Source of the DNA: Limosilactobacillus mucosae DSM 13345
Lineage (GTDB): Bacteria; Bacillota; Bacilli; Lactobacillales; Lactobacillaceae
Length of the DNA: 64,000 nt
Assembly (NCBI RefSeq): GCF_001436025.1
Contig: NZ_AZEQ01000006.1
Span: forward strand, 1-64,000
Reading direction: 5' to 3'
A program made the translations under genes and the position numbers. The number at the start of each line of letters is the position of its first letter. The first letter of the stretch is position 1. The notes under the pieces were generated by a model. That model saw only the letters and a program-made list of their open reading frames with translations, did not search any database and was not told the DNA's origin. Of the stretch, positions 62,590 through 64,000 are shown piece by piece.

Positions 62590-62823
62590 ATCAAAACAGA
62601 TCCTTATCTTTAGGAATGAAAATTACGTTTTTCATTATAGCCATAAAGTGTGAAAACTTCGTGGTTTCCTTGCTTAAAATTCGTTAAATCATCTCATAAT
62701 AGGTTTAATCTTGCAAATAAAAGTGTATAGTTAAACTCTTGAGGACAATCTTGCAGTTCGATTCGGTCGTGCTGCAAAAAATTTGTTAAAATAGACTTAT
62801 TCTGTCTAAGGAGATTATTAAAA

Positions 62824-64000
62824 TTGAAGTTCTTAAATCGCTTTAAGGGCATCTTCGATCAACGCAAAAAGAGCAAAAAAACCGCGCAATCCGTGATTCC
62901 ATCGCGATTGAACTTTTTGCTATGGGTCGTAGCGCTCCTTTTACTGGCCTTGGTTGCCCGCTTGTTTTATCTGCAGGTGCTGAATGGATCATCTTTTAAG
63001 GCTGAGGTTAAAAGCTCGGATACGACCGTGCAGACCAACAATGTTCAGCGGGGGATGATCTATGACTCATCTGGCAAGGTTTTAGTCGGCAATCAGGTCC
63101 ATCAGGCAATTACCTATACTAAAGGCGCTGACGTTACCAGTGCGGATCTGTATAAGATCGCCAATCGCCTCGGTAATTACGTCAACGTTGGCACTAAGAC
63201 CAAGCTGACGCAGCGTCAGGCAGAAGACTACTATCTGGCCGACAGCGATAATCTAAAGGCGATTGTCAAGAAGCTGCACCTGTCCAGTCAGGTTACCAGC
63301 AATGGTCAATACAACAAGGCATTGGCCTACTTGAACAAGCATCCAGAAGTCTACAAGCTGACCAAGCTGCAGCAGAATAAGGCGCGGATCTATGCTGCGA
63401 TGAGCGGCGCCTACTCGCTGTCGACGACCTATATCAAGTCAACCGGCGTTACCGCTAAGGAATTGGCTGAAGTCGGCGAGCACCTGAGCGAAATGCCAGG
63501 GGTTAAGATTGGGAAGGCCTGGACGCGAAACTATCCACAGGGTAAAGACATTCAAACCTTAACCGGGACGCTTTCATCTGGGCTGCCAAGTGATGAGCTG
63601 AACTCCATGCTTGCTCAAGGATACTCACGAAACGATGACGTTGGGCAAAGCTATCTGGAAAAGCTCTATCAATCGACTTTAGCCGGCTCGAAATCGCAGA
63701 CTGAGGTTATGACGACTGGCAATACCACCAAAGAAAAGGTTAAGTATGCCGGCAAGAAGGGTGACAACCTGGTCTTGACGATTAATTCCAAGTTCCAAAA
63801 GCAGGTTCAAAGCATTCTGGAAAAGAACTACTCATCAGCTGGGATCGCTTATTCAACAGGGGTCTATGCCGTCGTAATGAATCCAAATACCGGCGAGATC
63901 TATGCAATGGCTGGGATTGACCGGGACCCAACGACTGGCAAGCAGACTACCGATGAGATCGGGGCCATTAACCATCCGATTACAATGGGATCGGTTGTTA
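62824..64000 (+). CDS. Class B penicillin-binding protein (PBP2B-like), 5' part
   Basis: Peptidoglycan transpeptidase, probably for septal or side-wall growth. The visible 392 residues begin at TTG 62824 after TAAGGAGAT. They show a basic cytoplasmic segment, one membrane helix at about 33-55 (LLWVVALLLLALVARLFYLQV), then the PBP dimerisation domain starting with VQRGMIYDSSGKVL at about 82, and the start of the transpeptidase domain (VYAVVMNPNTGEIYAMAG). The window ends inside GSVVK, the SxxK active-site motif, so SxN and KTG lie outside. The helix and linker pattern match PBP2B/PbpB of lactobacilli, usually followed by mur and fts genes. Confidence 0.9.
   Translation, partial: MKFLNRFKGIFDQRKKSKKTAQSVIPSRLNFLLWVVALLLLALVARLFYLQVLNGSSFKAEVKSSDTTVQTNNVQRGMIYDSSGKVLVGNQVHQAITYTKGADVTSADLYKIANRLGNYVNVGTKTKLTQRQAEDYYLADSDNLKAIVKKLHLSSQVTSNGQYNKALAYLNKHPEVYKLTKLQQNKARIYAAMSGAYSLSTTYIKSTGVTAKELAEVGEHLSEMPGVKIGKAWTRNYPQGKDIQTLTGTLSSGLPSDELNSMLAQGYSRNDDVGQSYLEKLYQSTLAGSKSQTEVMTTGNTTKEKVKYAGKKGDNLVLTINSKFQKQVQSILEKNYSSAGIAYSTGVYAVVMNPNTGEIYAMAGIDRDPTTGKQTTDEIGAINHPITMGSVV

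Noticed and set aside
1-64000. CRISPR array, prophage, insertion sequence or toxin-antitoxin module
   Set aside because: No evenly spaced repeats, transposase, integrase, phage structural gene or typical toxin pair was seen on either strand.

Overview
The window is chromosomal DNA of a low-to-mid GC Firmicute of the Lactobacillaceae, probably a heterofermentative Limosilactobacillus-type species. I infer this from gene order and protein style: a folB-folK-folE-folC-xtp-folP cluster, a pbp/yheA/yhaM/prsA/hit/ecsAB block, and T-box-controlled argS and pheST. The species cannot be fixed by eye. Nearly all of it is core housekeeping sequence. I see no insertion sequence, prophage, CRISPR array or integrative element.

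Layout. 1-5.9 kb: the 5' end of a tRNA-Leu (minus strand), a UPF0145 protein, the six-gene folate cluster (492-4951), a DUF1516-type membrane protein and a DUF2187 protein. 5.9-9.5 kb: tRNA-Gly(CCC), a roughly 450-bp gene-poor stretch, an HtpX-like protease, then a T-box and argS. 9.7-17.8 kb: cell envelope and secretion genes (class A PBP, yheA, yhaM, prsA, hit plus a coupled small protein, ecsA, ecsB) and trmB. 18.2-24.8 kb: deoxynucleoside catabolism (deoC, deoB, pdp, deoD) with a SorC/DeoR-type regulator translationally coupled to an Mga-like regulator, followed by about 500 bp of gene-free sequence. 25.3-36.4 kb: ytpP, ytpR, murC, a BI-1 family protein, polA-mutM-coaE-nrdR-dnaB-dnaI. 36.4-37.8 kb: an L20-type leader with attenuator and infC-rpmI-rplT. 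37.9-44.3 kb: the yqeG-yqeH-yhbY-nadD-yqeK-rsfS-yqeM-ylbM ribosome/tRNA/NAD operon, then yceD-rpmF. 44.4-51.9 kb: a CovR/ArlR-type two-component system, a MATE transporter, a peptide-deformylase paralogue, a YidC2 lipoprotein, acylphosphatase, a SpoU methyltransferase, an HD protein and an HxlR regulator. 52-57.4 kb: T-box-pheS-pheT, a shortened MltG-like protein, udk and greA. 57.5-64 kb: a copper operon (two cop boxes, anchored cupredoxin, CopA ATPase), a large YfhO membrane protein, and the 5' part of a class B PBP cut by the window edge.

How the genes work together. The folate cluster covers GTP to dihydropteroate plus the final ligase, with an ITPase-family protein sitting where the missing triphosphate-removal step would be expected. 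The deo genes convert deoxynucleosides to central metabolites, with a cre-like site at their promoter. Replication and repair (polA, mutM, dnaB, dnaI), dNTP control (nrdR) and CoA synthesis (coaE) are grouped. Translation genes dominate the middle and are controlled by RNA leaders (two T-boxes and one L20-type leader).

The most interesting points are: a match to the published CopY operator consensus, with a second near-match, ahead of a cupredoxin/CopA pair; an MltG-like protein with no catalytic domain; unusual start codons for infC (ATA) and probably folB; a divergent FolP with an extra N-terminal domain; the DeoR/Mga-like regulator pair; and enzyme homologues with replaced key residues (PrsA, deformylase paralogue, PolA proofreading site).
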